DNA of 5,885 nt from Prolixibacteraceae bacterium (GTDB taxonomy: Bacteria; Bacteroidota; Bacteroidia; Bacteroidales; Prolixibacteraceae): NCBI GenBank assembly GCA_027451165.1, contig DAIDJX010000211.1, positions 1 through 5,885 of the forward strand, read 5' to 3'. Shown one piece after another: positions 1 through 5,885 of this stretch. The position numbers and the translations under genes are program-made. The stretch's first letter is position 1. Each line of letters opens with the position of its first letter. The notes beneath the pieces are model-generated. The model worked only from the letters and a program-made list of their open reading frames with translations, was not told the DNA's origin and ran no database searches.

Positions 1-3000
1 CAGATATCTATTTCGGCGTAAAGGAGGAAACCACACTGAGCAGGGTGAATGGGATGGATGCCATTTCTATGTTGCTGGTCAGTGATTCTCAAGCCAATCT
101 GATCGATTTGTCACACCGTACACTTGCCATCATTGACAAAATAAACCAAAAACTGAAGCCACTGGAGGTCGAACTGGTCGTACAATCGAACCTGGCCGAT
201 ACCATGGAAAAGAACATCAACCAGATCATTTCCCTGGCCATGGTTGGGGGTTTACTGGCTGTGTTTGTCCTGTGGATTTTCCTTAAAAACGTCAAACTGG
301 TCGGAATCATTGCTTTGGCAATCCCGGTTTCTGTATTTTCCGCCTTCAACCTGTTTTATGCCTTCGGAATATCCATCAACAGCCTGACACTTGTTGGAAT
401 GGCCATGGCGGTAGGTATGCTGGTTGATAACAGTGTTGTGGTACTGGAGAATATATACCGGTTATCGGGGAAACATTACACTCCGGAAAAAGCAGTTACA
501 CAAGGAACTACGGAAGTATGGCGATCGGTTGTTGCAGCAACGCTGACCACCATCACCGTTTTTCTTCCGTTTATATTTTCCACGGAACCCATGATCAGGT
601 TACTGGGCAGCCACATCGGTGTTTCCATCGTTTCGACCATTGTTTTATCTGCTATTGTAGCTCTGTTGCTGGTACCAATGGCAGACCATCTCTTACTGAA
701 AAGCAAGAATGCGCATTCCATCTTTTATGAAAAAGTCACCACCAATAACCGGATTATTCAAATTTACATTGTCTTGCTCAAATCGGCAATGCGTAATCCG
801 GCCGGTACCATTGTCGGAGCACTGGTGGTATTTTTTGTTTCCATTTTTATTGTGCTTGCCATCAGTGTTAATTCATTGAAGGAAGTTGATCAGGACAGTT
901 TCGCGGTGTATGTAACCATGCCAACTGGCGCTACCCTTGAATCTACCGATCTGGTGGTCAAAGAGTTGGAAAGTCGTTTGCCCGAAGTCAAAGAAATCAA
1001 GGATTATTCCTCCAAAATTCAGGAGGAAGAAGCGATTGTCACCATTACCCTGAAAGAAGATTTTGAAAAGATCGCCAAACGAAAGGTAGCTGAGGTGAAA
1101 GCAGATGTCGAAGGGCGACTTCGGAATATCCGCAATGCTGAGATCAGCCTTACACAGCCGACTTCAAGCCAAAGTTTCCGTGGAGGCAGTGGTGGCGGAG
1201 CCGCTGGCATGTCGGGTGATTTCGGTCGCTTTATGGGCATTGGTACCAACCAGGAAAGGATAGTCATCAAAGGATCGGATTATGCGGTAATGCGGGGTGT
1301 TGCCGAGGACCTGCGCTATTTCCTGGATGAGCTGGAATCAATAAGGAGTGTAAATGTCAGCTCCAGTTCCAACCGGCCTGAGGTACATCTGCACTTCAGC
1401 CAGCAACTGATGACTGAATACAATGTAACCCTGAACAACATTGCCAGTGAGCTGGGATCTTTCAGCAGGGAATTCAGTTCAGGGGCAATTTTCAAACAGG
1501 GAACCGAAGAATATGATATTATCCTGAAAGAGAAGGGTGCAGAAGAAGAGGAAAAAAAGGACAAAACCATCGATGACCTGAAAAATCTGAAAATCAGCAA
1601 CAACCAGGGCGCCACCTACGATTTGCAGGATCTCAGCCAGATCATCTTTTCCTCCGGGAGAGCCAACATCACCCGCATCAACCAGGAAAAACAAATTGAA
1701 GTTACCTACCGCTTTATTGCCGAAGCTGAGCAATCAAAAGATTTGCTTACCGCTTACAGAATGGAAATTGACGATGTCGTGGGCCAGTACAACCTGCCTT
1801 CCGGGGTAGCAGTACAGGTTATCCATGAAGAGGACCAGTTCCAGGAATTTTACATCCTGATCGCTGCCGCCTTCATTCTGATTTTGATGATCCTGGCTTC
1901 GGTATTTGAATCCCTGTCGCTGCCTTTCGTAATGATCTTCTCAGTTCCGCTGGCAGCCATTGGTTCATTTATTGCCCTGATTATTACCGGGAACTCGCTT
2001 TTCAATGCCAATACGCTGACCGGATTTATCATTTTGCTGGGGGTTGTGGTCAACAACGGTATTATCCTGATCGACTTCACCAACATCCTGCGTAAGCGTG
2101 GACACCGTAAATCCAGGGCGCTGATAGAAGCCGGCCTCTCCAGGGTACGTCCAATTCTCATTACAGCTATTTCCACCATTTCCGGTATGCTTCCCCTTGC
2201 ATTGGGTAAAGCGGAATATGTGGGGGCTATTGGAGCTCCTTTCGCCATAACCGTTATCGGCGGTCTTTCGGTAAGCACATTGCTCACCCTGATTTTCATT
2301 CCAACTTTCTATGCTGGTCTGGAAAACACCCTGCAGTGGATGAAAAACCTCAACTGGAAAATCAAAGTAATCCACCTGGTCCTATTCCTGGTTTCATTGT
2401 GGTACATTTATTTCAGGATGGATACCTTCATCTGGCAGTTGCTGATTTTCCTGCTGATTATTATGCTCATTCCGGGAGTAACCTGGTTTATCCAGAACAG
2501 TTTGCGGCTTGCACAGACCAAGCTCATTGGTGAAAACGACCCGATCAGAATTGAAGTCAGAAAACTGGTCAAAATTTATGAACGTGATTCCCGATTCGTC
2601 AGAGAATGGAAATCCGGTCTGAAAATCAGGGAAATGGCTGGTTTAACAAGGGATTATACCAAGGCCAGGCATTTCTATGACCTCGTCTGGCAAATACCTT
2701 TCTTCATCGGTTTGGTTTGGTTTACATTTATATACCAAAACAGCAGTTTCTGGATGCTTGTGATGTCGGTTTTCATCTTTTTCTTCCTGTTTGTTTTGTG
2801 GGAGCCCCTCAGTGCTGTACTGCAAAACCGCTACAACAAAACCGGAAAATCCAAATTCCTGAAATTCCGCACCTGGGGCTATAATTTCCTGTTGTGGGTA
2901 GTACCATTGATCTTTCTCTTCATCTTTTTCAAAACGTGGGACAATACCGGGCTGGTAATTTTCGTGGGAGTCATAATATTCCTTTTGCTGGCTATCTACG

Positions 3001-3956
3001 CTTCCGCAGAGTATGTGCACAACAAGAATGTGAACATCGACAGGATCAGCGGGAGGTTTGGAACGCTCAGAAGGGGCTATTTCCGCGTGGTAAAACAAAT
3101 CCCGATCATTGGGAAACGAAAAAAACCATTCAAGGCATTAAACGGCGTTTCTATCTCGATCTCCACCGGGATGTTCGGATTGCTGGGGCCCAATGGCGCC
3201 GGTAAATCAACCATGATGAAAATCATTTGCGGGATTTTTGACCAGAGCTACGGCAAGATTTACATCAACGGACTGGATACGCAAAAATACCGGGAAGAGC
3301 TTCAGGGTCTTATTGGTTACCTTCCACAGGAATTCGGTACCTATGAAAACATGTCGGCCTGGGAATTTCTTGACTATCAGGCTATTCTTAAAGGAATTAC
3401 CGATACAAAAATACGGAATGAACGGTTGGACTATGTATTGAAAGCGGTCCATATGTATGACCGGCGTACCGAAAACATCGGCTCCTATTCCGGAGGTATG
3501 AAACAGCGAATTGGAATTGCCCTGATTTTGCTGAACCTTCCCCGGATTCTGGTGGTGGACGAACCGACAGCCGGCCTTGATCCGAGGGAAAGGATCAGGT
3601 TCCGTAACCTGCTGGTGGAACTGAGCCGGGAAAGAATTGTGATTTTTTCCACCCATATCATTGAGGACATTTCCAGCTCCTGTAACCAGGTTGCCGTCAT
3701 CAACAAGGGAAGACTGAAGTATTTCGGTAAACCACAGGACATGGTGCACCTTGGCGAAGGATTTGTATGGCAGTTCTACCTGTCTCCTGAAGAATTTGAA
3801 CAATATCCGAACAAACAGTGGATCACCAACCACATGTGGGACGGAGAATCCATCAAAGTAAGGGCGGTCTCCAAAGAAAAACCAGCCCCGGATGCCGTGA
3901 ATATTCAAGGCCACCTCGAAGATGCCTATTTGTGTTTGTTGCGTGATATTACATGA
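1..3956 (+). CDS. RND efflux transporter fused to an ABC-2-type ATPase (5' partial)
   Basis: Inner-membrane HAE1/AcrB-like RND pump joined to an ABC ATPase; substrate unknown. The frame is open from position 3, and the residues before the GTG at 45 read as RND porter sequence (DIYFGVKEETTLSRVNG), so 45 is not the start. By comparison with AcrB about 265 N-terminal residues (TM1, PN1, most of PN2) are missing. Numbering residues from 45: TM2-TM6 lie at about 220-700 and TM7 at 798-870. The porter/docking half follows to 1845, with a Gly-rich loop at 1173-1233, and TM8-TM12 span 1848-2315. TM4 has VDN (D128, N129) and TM10 has VNN (N670). Beyond TM12 come two extra helices (2361-2495), a beta strand IRIEVRKLVKIY (2544-2579), four helices (2673-3017), then an ABC core: Walker A GPNGAGKST (K1054), Q1095, signature YSGGMKQR, Walker B ILVVDEP (D1172, E1173), H1204. 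All ATPase motifs are intact. The ABC-2 permease follows after 18 bases. The fusion is seen directly; the joint mechanism is inferred. Confidence 0.93.
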   Translation, partial: DIYFGVKEETTLSRVNGMDAISMLLVSDSQANLIDLSHRTLAIIDKINQKLKPLEVELVVQSNLADTMEKNINQIISLAMVGGLLAVFVLWIFLKNVKLVGIIALAIPVSVFSAFNLFYAFGISINSLTLVGMAMAVGMLVDNSVVVLENIYRLSGKHYTPEKAVTQGTTEVWRSVVAATLTTITVFLPFIFSTEPMIRLLGSHIGVSIVSTIVLSAIVALLLVPMADHLLLKSKNAHSIFYEKVTTNNRIIQIYIVLLKSAMRNPAGTIVGALVVFFVSIFIVLAISVNSLKEVDQDSFAVYVTMPTGATLESTDLVVKELESRLPEVKEIKDYSSKIQEEEAIVTITLKEDFEKIAKRKVAEVKADVEGRLRNIRNAEISLTQPTSSQSFRGGSGGGAAGMSGDFGRFMGIGTNQERIVIKGSDYAVMRGVAEDLRYFLDELESIRSVNVSSSSNRPEVHLHFSQQLMTEYNVTLNNIASELGSFSREFSSGAIFKQGTEEYDIILKEKGAEEEEKKDKTIDDLKNLKISNNQGATYDLQDLSQIIFSSGRANITRINQEKQIEVTYRFIAEAEQSKDLLTAYRMEIDDVVGQYNLPSGVAVQVIHEEDQFQEFYILIAAAFILILMILASVFESLSLPFVMIFSVPLAAIGSFIALIITGNSLFNANTLTGFIILLGVVVNNGIILIDFTNILRKRGHRKSRALIEAGLSRVRPILITAISTISGMLPLALGKAEYVGAIGAPFAITVIGGLSVSTLLTLIFIPTFYAGLENTLQWMKNLNWKIKVIHLVLFLVSLWYIYFRMDTFIWQLLIFLLIIMLIPGVTWFIQNSLRLAQTKLIGENDPIRIEVRKLVKIYERDSRFVREWKSGLKIREMAGLTRDYTKARHFYDLVWQIPFFIGLVWFTFIYQNSSFWMLVMSVFIFFFLFVLWEPLSAVLQNRYNKTGKSKFLKFRTWGYNFLLWVVPLIFLFIFFKTWDNTGLVIFVGVIIFLLLAIYASAEYVHNKNVNIDRISGRFGTLRRGYFRVVKQIPIIGKRKKPFKALNGVSISISTGMFGLLGPNGAGKSTMMKIICGIFDQSYGKIYINGLDTQKYREELQGLIGYLPQEFGTYENMSAWEFLDYQAILKGITDTKIRNERLDYVLKAVHMYDRRTENIGSYSGGMKQRIGIALILLNLPRILVVDEPTAGLDPRERIRFRNLLVELSRERIVIFSTHIIEDISSSCNQVAVINKGRLKYFGKPQDMVHLGEGFVWQFYLSPEEFEQYPNKQWITNHMWDGESIKVRAVSKEKPAPDAVNIQGHLEDAYLCLLRDIT
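2580..3110 (+). other. Membrane insertion inside the ABC ATPase domain of the fusion protein
   Basis: This in-frame segment (residues about 846-1022 counted from position 45) separates what looks like the first ABC beta strand and A-loop tyrosine (KIY, Y845) from the strand leading to Walker A (KPFKALNGVSISI, then GLLGPNGAGKST). In an ordinary ABC-2 ATPase these pieces lie within about 25-30 residues of each other. The insert begins with a charged stretch rich in Arg, Lys and Glu (2580-2672). It then holds four hydrophobic segments at roughly 2673-2740, 2745-2822, 2874-2939 and 2946-3017, and ends in a basic stretch (3018-3110). Four helices is an even number, so both halves of the ATPase domain could remain on the cytoplasmic side. 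The assignment of the first strand rests on its resemblance to the usual start of ABC domains and is an inference. Confidence 0.6.
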
Positions 3957-3960
3957 TCAT

Positions 3961-3974
3961 AGAAAAAGAAAAAA
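3961..3974 (+). promoter_or_regulatory. A-rich purine leader before the ABC-2 permease start
   Basis: All 14 bases directly before the ATG at 3975 are purines, mostly A, in the short gap after the fusion gene's stop. There is no good match to a Shine-Dalgarno site (no GGAG-type core). A-rich, weakly structured leaders of this kind are typical for translation initiation in Bacteroidota, which supports the 3975 start. It is a suggestive context rather than a defined motif. Confidence 0.35.
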
Positions 3975-4688
3975 ATGGAATTGATCAATAAAAATAACCT
4001 GACCGTCTTTTGGCGGACAATCCGGTACAATCTGAAGATTATCTTCGCTGGGAGGTTTATCTGGTTTCTGCTGGCATCGTTTGCTTTCTACCTCTTTTTT
4101 GCCATCATGATGGTCTACGAACAGCAGTCAGTCGGGGAAGGAGAAATTTACGGATTGCTTCTGTTCCCGGGGATCCTGCTGGTCTTTTATCCCTCTGTAT
4201 TCGGTATCCAGAACGATGAAGATTCAAGAATCCTTGAAATTCTCTTCGGAATTCCCAACTACCGGTATAAAATATGGCTGGTGAGACTGATCATGATTTT
4301 CGTGCAGGTATTCCTGATCCTGATTGCTTATGGCTTTCTCTCCTCGATTTTGCTTTATCCGGTGAAACCGTTTGAAATGGCGGTACAGCTCATGTTCCCG
4401 ATCGGGTTTCTGGGTGCGATGGCCTTTATGTTTTCCACGGTGATTAAAAACGGCAACGGAACTGCGGTGATTATGATCCTGATCGGAGTTGCCCTTTTAA
4501 TTCTTTCCAATAACATGGAACGATCGCAGTGGAATATTTTTCTGAACCCCATAAAACTTCCGGATAATTTCAATGCCATCATCTGGAAAGGGATAGTCCT
4601 CAAAAACAGGATATTCCTTGGTGTTGGAATGCTGGTCTTTTTGCTTTACGGATTGTACAATCTGCAGAAGAGGGAACGGTTTGTGTAA
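3975..4688 (+). CDS. ABC-2-type transporter permease
   Basis: Integral membrane permease of 237 residues, expected to form the translocation path of an ABC-2 exporter. Six hydrophobic segments are visible at about residues 28-48, 58-78, 104-127, 140-156, 163-178 and 210-228. The N-terminus is cytoplasmic-looking with a short amphipathic stretch (FWRTIRYNLKIIF). Between segments 2 and 3 lies NDEDSRILEILFGIPNYRYK, which resembles the ABC-2 family's coupling region (usually E-x-GTLE-x-LL followed by a Pro/Arg-containing turn). No ATP-binding motifs are present, so an ATPase must be supplied by another protein. The ATPase fused to the RND pump, encoded 18 bases upstream, is the natural candidate and is itself of ABC-2 type. 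Substrate cannot be told from sequence. The length is typical for a single-domain ABC-2 permease, so it probably acts as a dimer or with another membrane domain. The stop TAA overlaps the next start (TAATG). Confidence 0.85.
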   Translation: MELINKNNLTVFWRTIRYNLKIIFAGRFIWFLLASFAFYLFFAIMMVYEQQSVGEGEIYGLLLFPGILLVFYPSVFGIQNDEDSRILEILFGIPNYRYKIWLVRLIMIFVQVFLILIAYGFLSSILLYPVKPFEMAVQLMFPIGFLGAMAFMFSTVIKNGNGTAVIMILIGVALLILSNNMERSQWNIFLNPIKLPDNFNAIIWKGIVLKNRIFLGVGMLVFLLYGLYNLQKRERFV

Positions 4689-5275
4689 TGTCTGTTCTTG
4701 AAATACAATTTTTCACAGACCGGCAGGCTTTCCGCACCTGGTTGGAAACTTATCACCACCAAAGTCCCGGCATCTGGATGACTTTCTATAAGAAACACAC
4801 CGGTGCGGAAGGCATTGTTTATCAGGAAGCCCTGGAAGAAGCCCTGTGTTTTGGCTGGATTGACAGCCTGATTAAGAAACTGGATGAGGATCGGTATGTC
4901 CGGAAATTTTCTCCCCGGACCAATCTCCGCAAATGGTCGGACATCAACCTGAAAATTACGGAGCGGCTGATCAGGGAAGGCAGAATGACCCCAACCGGTT
5001 TGGAAAAAATGGGAGACTACCTGGTTAACGGCATTGTCGTTAAGCAAGAAAAACAGGATAAACCGGTCAGAAAAGACATGGTGATTCCGGAGTATATCCT
5101 GGAAACACTGGCCGCCCACGAGCCGGCACTCACCAATTTTCTGAAACTCCCCTCATCCTGTAAGCGGGAATATGCAGGTTGGATCACACAGGCTAAAAGA
5201 GAGGAAACCATTCGGAAAAGACTGCAGGAAACTATATCTTTGTTGAAGGAAAACAAACGATTAGGATTAAAATAG
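4688..5275 (+). CDS. YdeI/OmpD-associated (OmdA) family protein
   Basis: Soluble protein of 195 residues with no signal peptide or membrane segment, presumably cytoplasmic. The N-terminal part has the family pattern FTDRQAFRTWLE, then EALCFGWIDS (about 51-60) and YVRKFSPRTNLRKWSDIN (about 71-88). The C-terminal part (about 130-192) matches the OmdA domain, with FLKLPSSCKREYAGWI followed by AKREETIRKRLQETI. The two-part architecture and length are normal for the family. The family name comes from reports tying YdeI/OmdA proteins to bacteriocin or antimicrobial protection and outer-membrane porins in enterobacteria; the biochemical activity is not known to me. The ATG shares one base with the upstream TAA (4686-4690), which implies translational coupling to the ABC-2 permease. 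A weak purine stretch AGAGGGA (4669-4675) lies about 12 bases before the start. The family assignment is firm; any role in the transporter's function is an inference from position only. Confidence 0.87.
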   Translation: MSVLEIQFFTDRQAFRTWLETYHHQSPGIWMTFYKKHTGAEGIVYQEALEEALCFGWIDSLIKKLDEDRYVRKFSPRTNLRKWSDINLKITERLIREGRMTPTGLEKMGDYLVNGIVVKQEKQDKPVRKDMVIPEYILETLAAHEPALTNFLKLPSSCKREYAGWITQAKREETIRKRLQETISLLKENKRLGLK

Positions 5276-5277
5276 TG

Positions 5278-5826
5278 ATGGAAAAGTATATTGCTTTTCT
5301 GATTCTCAGTATTCCGCTGGTCATCATTTCCCGGAAATCCATCTTTAAGCCGGGGACCCACGGTTTTTACCGTTTCCTGGCCTGGGAAGGGATTTTGTGG
5401 TTACTCGTCCATAATTTCCGGTATTGGTTTACAGATCCTTTCTGCCTTCATCAGATCCTTTCCTGGATATTTTTGTTCATTTCCTTATACCTGGTCATCA
5501 TCGCTGTTTATCACCTGAAAAAATACGGAAAATCACAGCCGGAACGGCAGGATCCCGCCCTGCTCGGTTTTGAGAAAACCACATCGTTGGTCGACTCCGG
5601 AATCTACAGGTACATACGGCACCCCATGTACAGTTCGCTGTTATTTTTCGCCTGGGGTGTTTTCCTGAAGTACCCGGGTGCGGGGCTTTTTACCATAACA
5701 TTATTCACATCTCTGTTTCTTTTGGAAACCGCTCTGATCGATGAGAAAGAGTGTAAGGCTTACTTTGGGGATGCTTATAAAAACTACATGAAACGCACCA
5801 GCCGGTTTATACCGTTTATTTTTTAA
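5278..5826 (+). CDS. Isoprenylcysteine/phospholipid methyltransferase-like membrane protein
   Basis: Small integral membrane protein of 182 residues. Hydrophobic segments lie at about residues 3-18, 32-47, 58-77 and a long one or pair at 118-149. The C-terminal half carries the signature of the ICMT/PEMT superfamily of SAM-dependent membrane methyltransferases: GIYRYIRHPMY (about 108-118), with the Arg-His-Pro core, followed by an acidic helix (ETALIDEKE) and FGDAYKNYMKRTSRFIP at the C-terminus. These elements form the SAM-binding and catalytic region in known members. The methyl acceptor cannot be deduced; bacterial homologues act on varied lipids or small molecules, and prenylated protein is unlikely. 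A GTG at 5275 overlaps the upstream TAG, but the adjacent ATG at 5278 is preferred, with AGGA at 5263-5266 a possible weak ribosome site. It is the last gene of the operon in view, and the coding frame ends in a TTTTTTAA context. Confidence 0.82.
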   Translation: MEKYIAFLILSIPLVIISRKSIFKPGTHGFYRFLAWEGILWLLVHNFRYWFTDPFCLHQILSWIFLFISLYLVIIAVYHLKKYGKSQPERQDPALLGFEKTTSLVDSGIYRYIRHPMYSSLLFFAWGVFLKYPGAGLFTITLFTSLFLLETALIDEKECKAYFGDAYKNYMKRTSRFIPFIF

Positions 5827-5827
5827 A

Positions 5828-5842
5828 GAGCCTGAAGGGCTC
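5828..5842 (+). repeat. Short inverted repeat, GAGCC-5-GGCTC
   Basis: A perfect 5-bp stem (GAGCC/GGCTC) with a 5-base loop TGAAG begins 2 bases after the methyltransferase stop codon. It is not followed by a T tract on the plus strand, so it is not a classical intrinsic terminator by itself. It could be the first arm of a two-hairpin element together with the stronger hairpin just downstream. Confidence 0.45.
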
Positions 5843-5854
5843 ACCCAGTGATAA

Positions 5855-5874
5855 CCTCCGGTTTCAACCGGAGG
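5855..5874 (+). repeat. Perfect palindromic hairpin downstream of the operon
   Basis: CCTCCGGTT and AACCGGAGG form a perfect inverted repeat around a 2-base centre. In RNA this would fold as about 8 bp of GC-rich stem with a TTCA loop. No T run follows within the remaining 11 bases, so a Rho-independent terminator is not supported, although the stem could stop transcription or protect the 3' end of the mRNA. Its GC-rich composition and the neighbouring hairpin are also what one sees in REP-like dispersed elements. The window ends before its extent can be judged. Confidence 0.55.
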
Positions 5875-5885
5875 ACCAGAGAACC

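Noticed and set aside
45..47. GTG at 45 as the start codon of the large gene
   Set aside because: The same frame is open back to position 3 and encodes recognisable RND porter residues before it. An RND protein lacking TM1 and the N-terminal porter domain would not be functional, so the gene is simply cut by the window edge.
2300..2600. A frameshift or missed stop separating an RND gene from an ABC gene
   Set aside because: The frame is continuous through the junction, the residues on both sides form plausible membrane and linker sequence, and no ribosome site with a start codon beginning a normal ABC ATPase is evident before Walker A. An assembly chimera cannot be excluded by reading alone.
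3207..3914. Minus-strand open frame of 235 codons opposite the ABC ATPase core
   Set aside because: It lies wholly antisense to conserved Walker A to H-loop coding sequence, and its translation has no recognisable domain. Other minus-strand frames (for example 1850-2299 and 2643-3098) are shadows for the same reason.
3953..3991. ATG overlapping the fusion gene's stop (ATGA) as a start for the permease
   Set aside because: It is out of frame with the permease and terminates after about a dozen codons at 3989-3991, so the 3975 ATG is the permease start.
3000..4688. A MacB- or LolCDE-type ABC transporter
   Set aside because: The permease has six evenly spread helices with short loops and no large periplasmic domain, and the ATPase has the ABC-2-type GMFGLLGPNGAGKST context, so the ABC-2 class fits better.
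5855..5885. Canonical Rho-independent terminator
   Set aside because: The hairpin is strong, but the following bases (ACCAGAGAACC) contain no T tract.

Overview
The window reads as part of one plus-strand operon that fills almost all of the 5885 bases. It suggests a Gram-negative bacterium, most likely of the Bacteroidota. That is an inference from three things: an RND efflux pump (a Gram-negative tripartite system component), A-rich translation leaders without strong Shine-Dalgarno sites, and moderate GC with ABC-2/YdeI/methyltransferase proteins of the kind common in that phylum. No rRNA or other marker gene is present to confirm it.

Layout. (1) Positions 1-3956 hold the 3' part of a very large gene. 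The reading frame is open to the left edge of the window, so its true start lies upstream. It encodes most of an HAE1/AcrB-type RND transporter (TM2-TM12 and the C-terminal porter/docking half). It then runs on without a stop through two extra membrane helices, a first ABC-type beta strand, a four-helix membrane insertion, and a complete ABC ATPase core with Walker A, Q-loop, signature, Walker B and H-loop. (2) Positions 3975-4688 encode a six-helix ABC-2-type permease of 237 residues. (3) Positions 4688-5275 encode a YdeI/OmdA-family protein of 195 residues. (4) Positions 5278-5826 encode a small membrane methyltransferase of the isoprenylcysteine/phospholipid methyltransferase type. (5) The last 59 bases are non-coding and hold two perfect inverted repeats, possibly part of a dispersed repeat or a transcription end.

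How the parts may work together. The ABC permease gene has no free-standing ATPase gene beside it in the window. The ABC domain at the end of the RND protein is the obvious partner and is of the matching ABC-2 subtype. The sequence therefore suggests a hybrid export machine, in which an inner-membrane RND pump driven by an ion gradient is covalently joined to the ATPase of an ABC exporter. The two downstream genes are tightly coupled (1-base stop/start overlap, then a start 2 bases after a stop) and may be passengers or accessory envelope/stress functions.

The main item of interest is this RND-ABC fusion. A second unusual point is that the ABC domain appears to be split by about 177 residues of membrane-embedded sequence between its A-loop strand and its Walker A motif.
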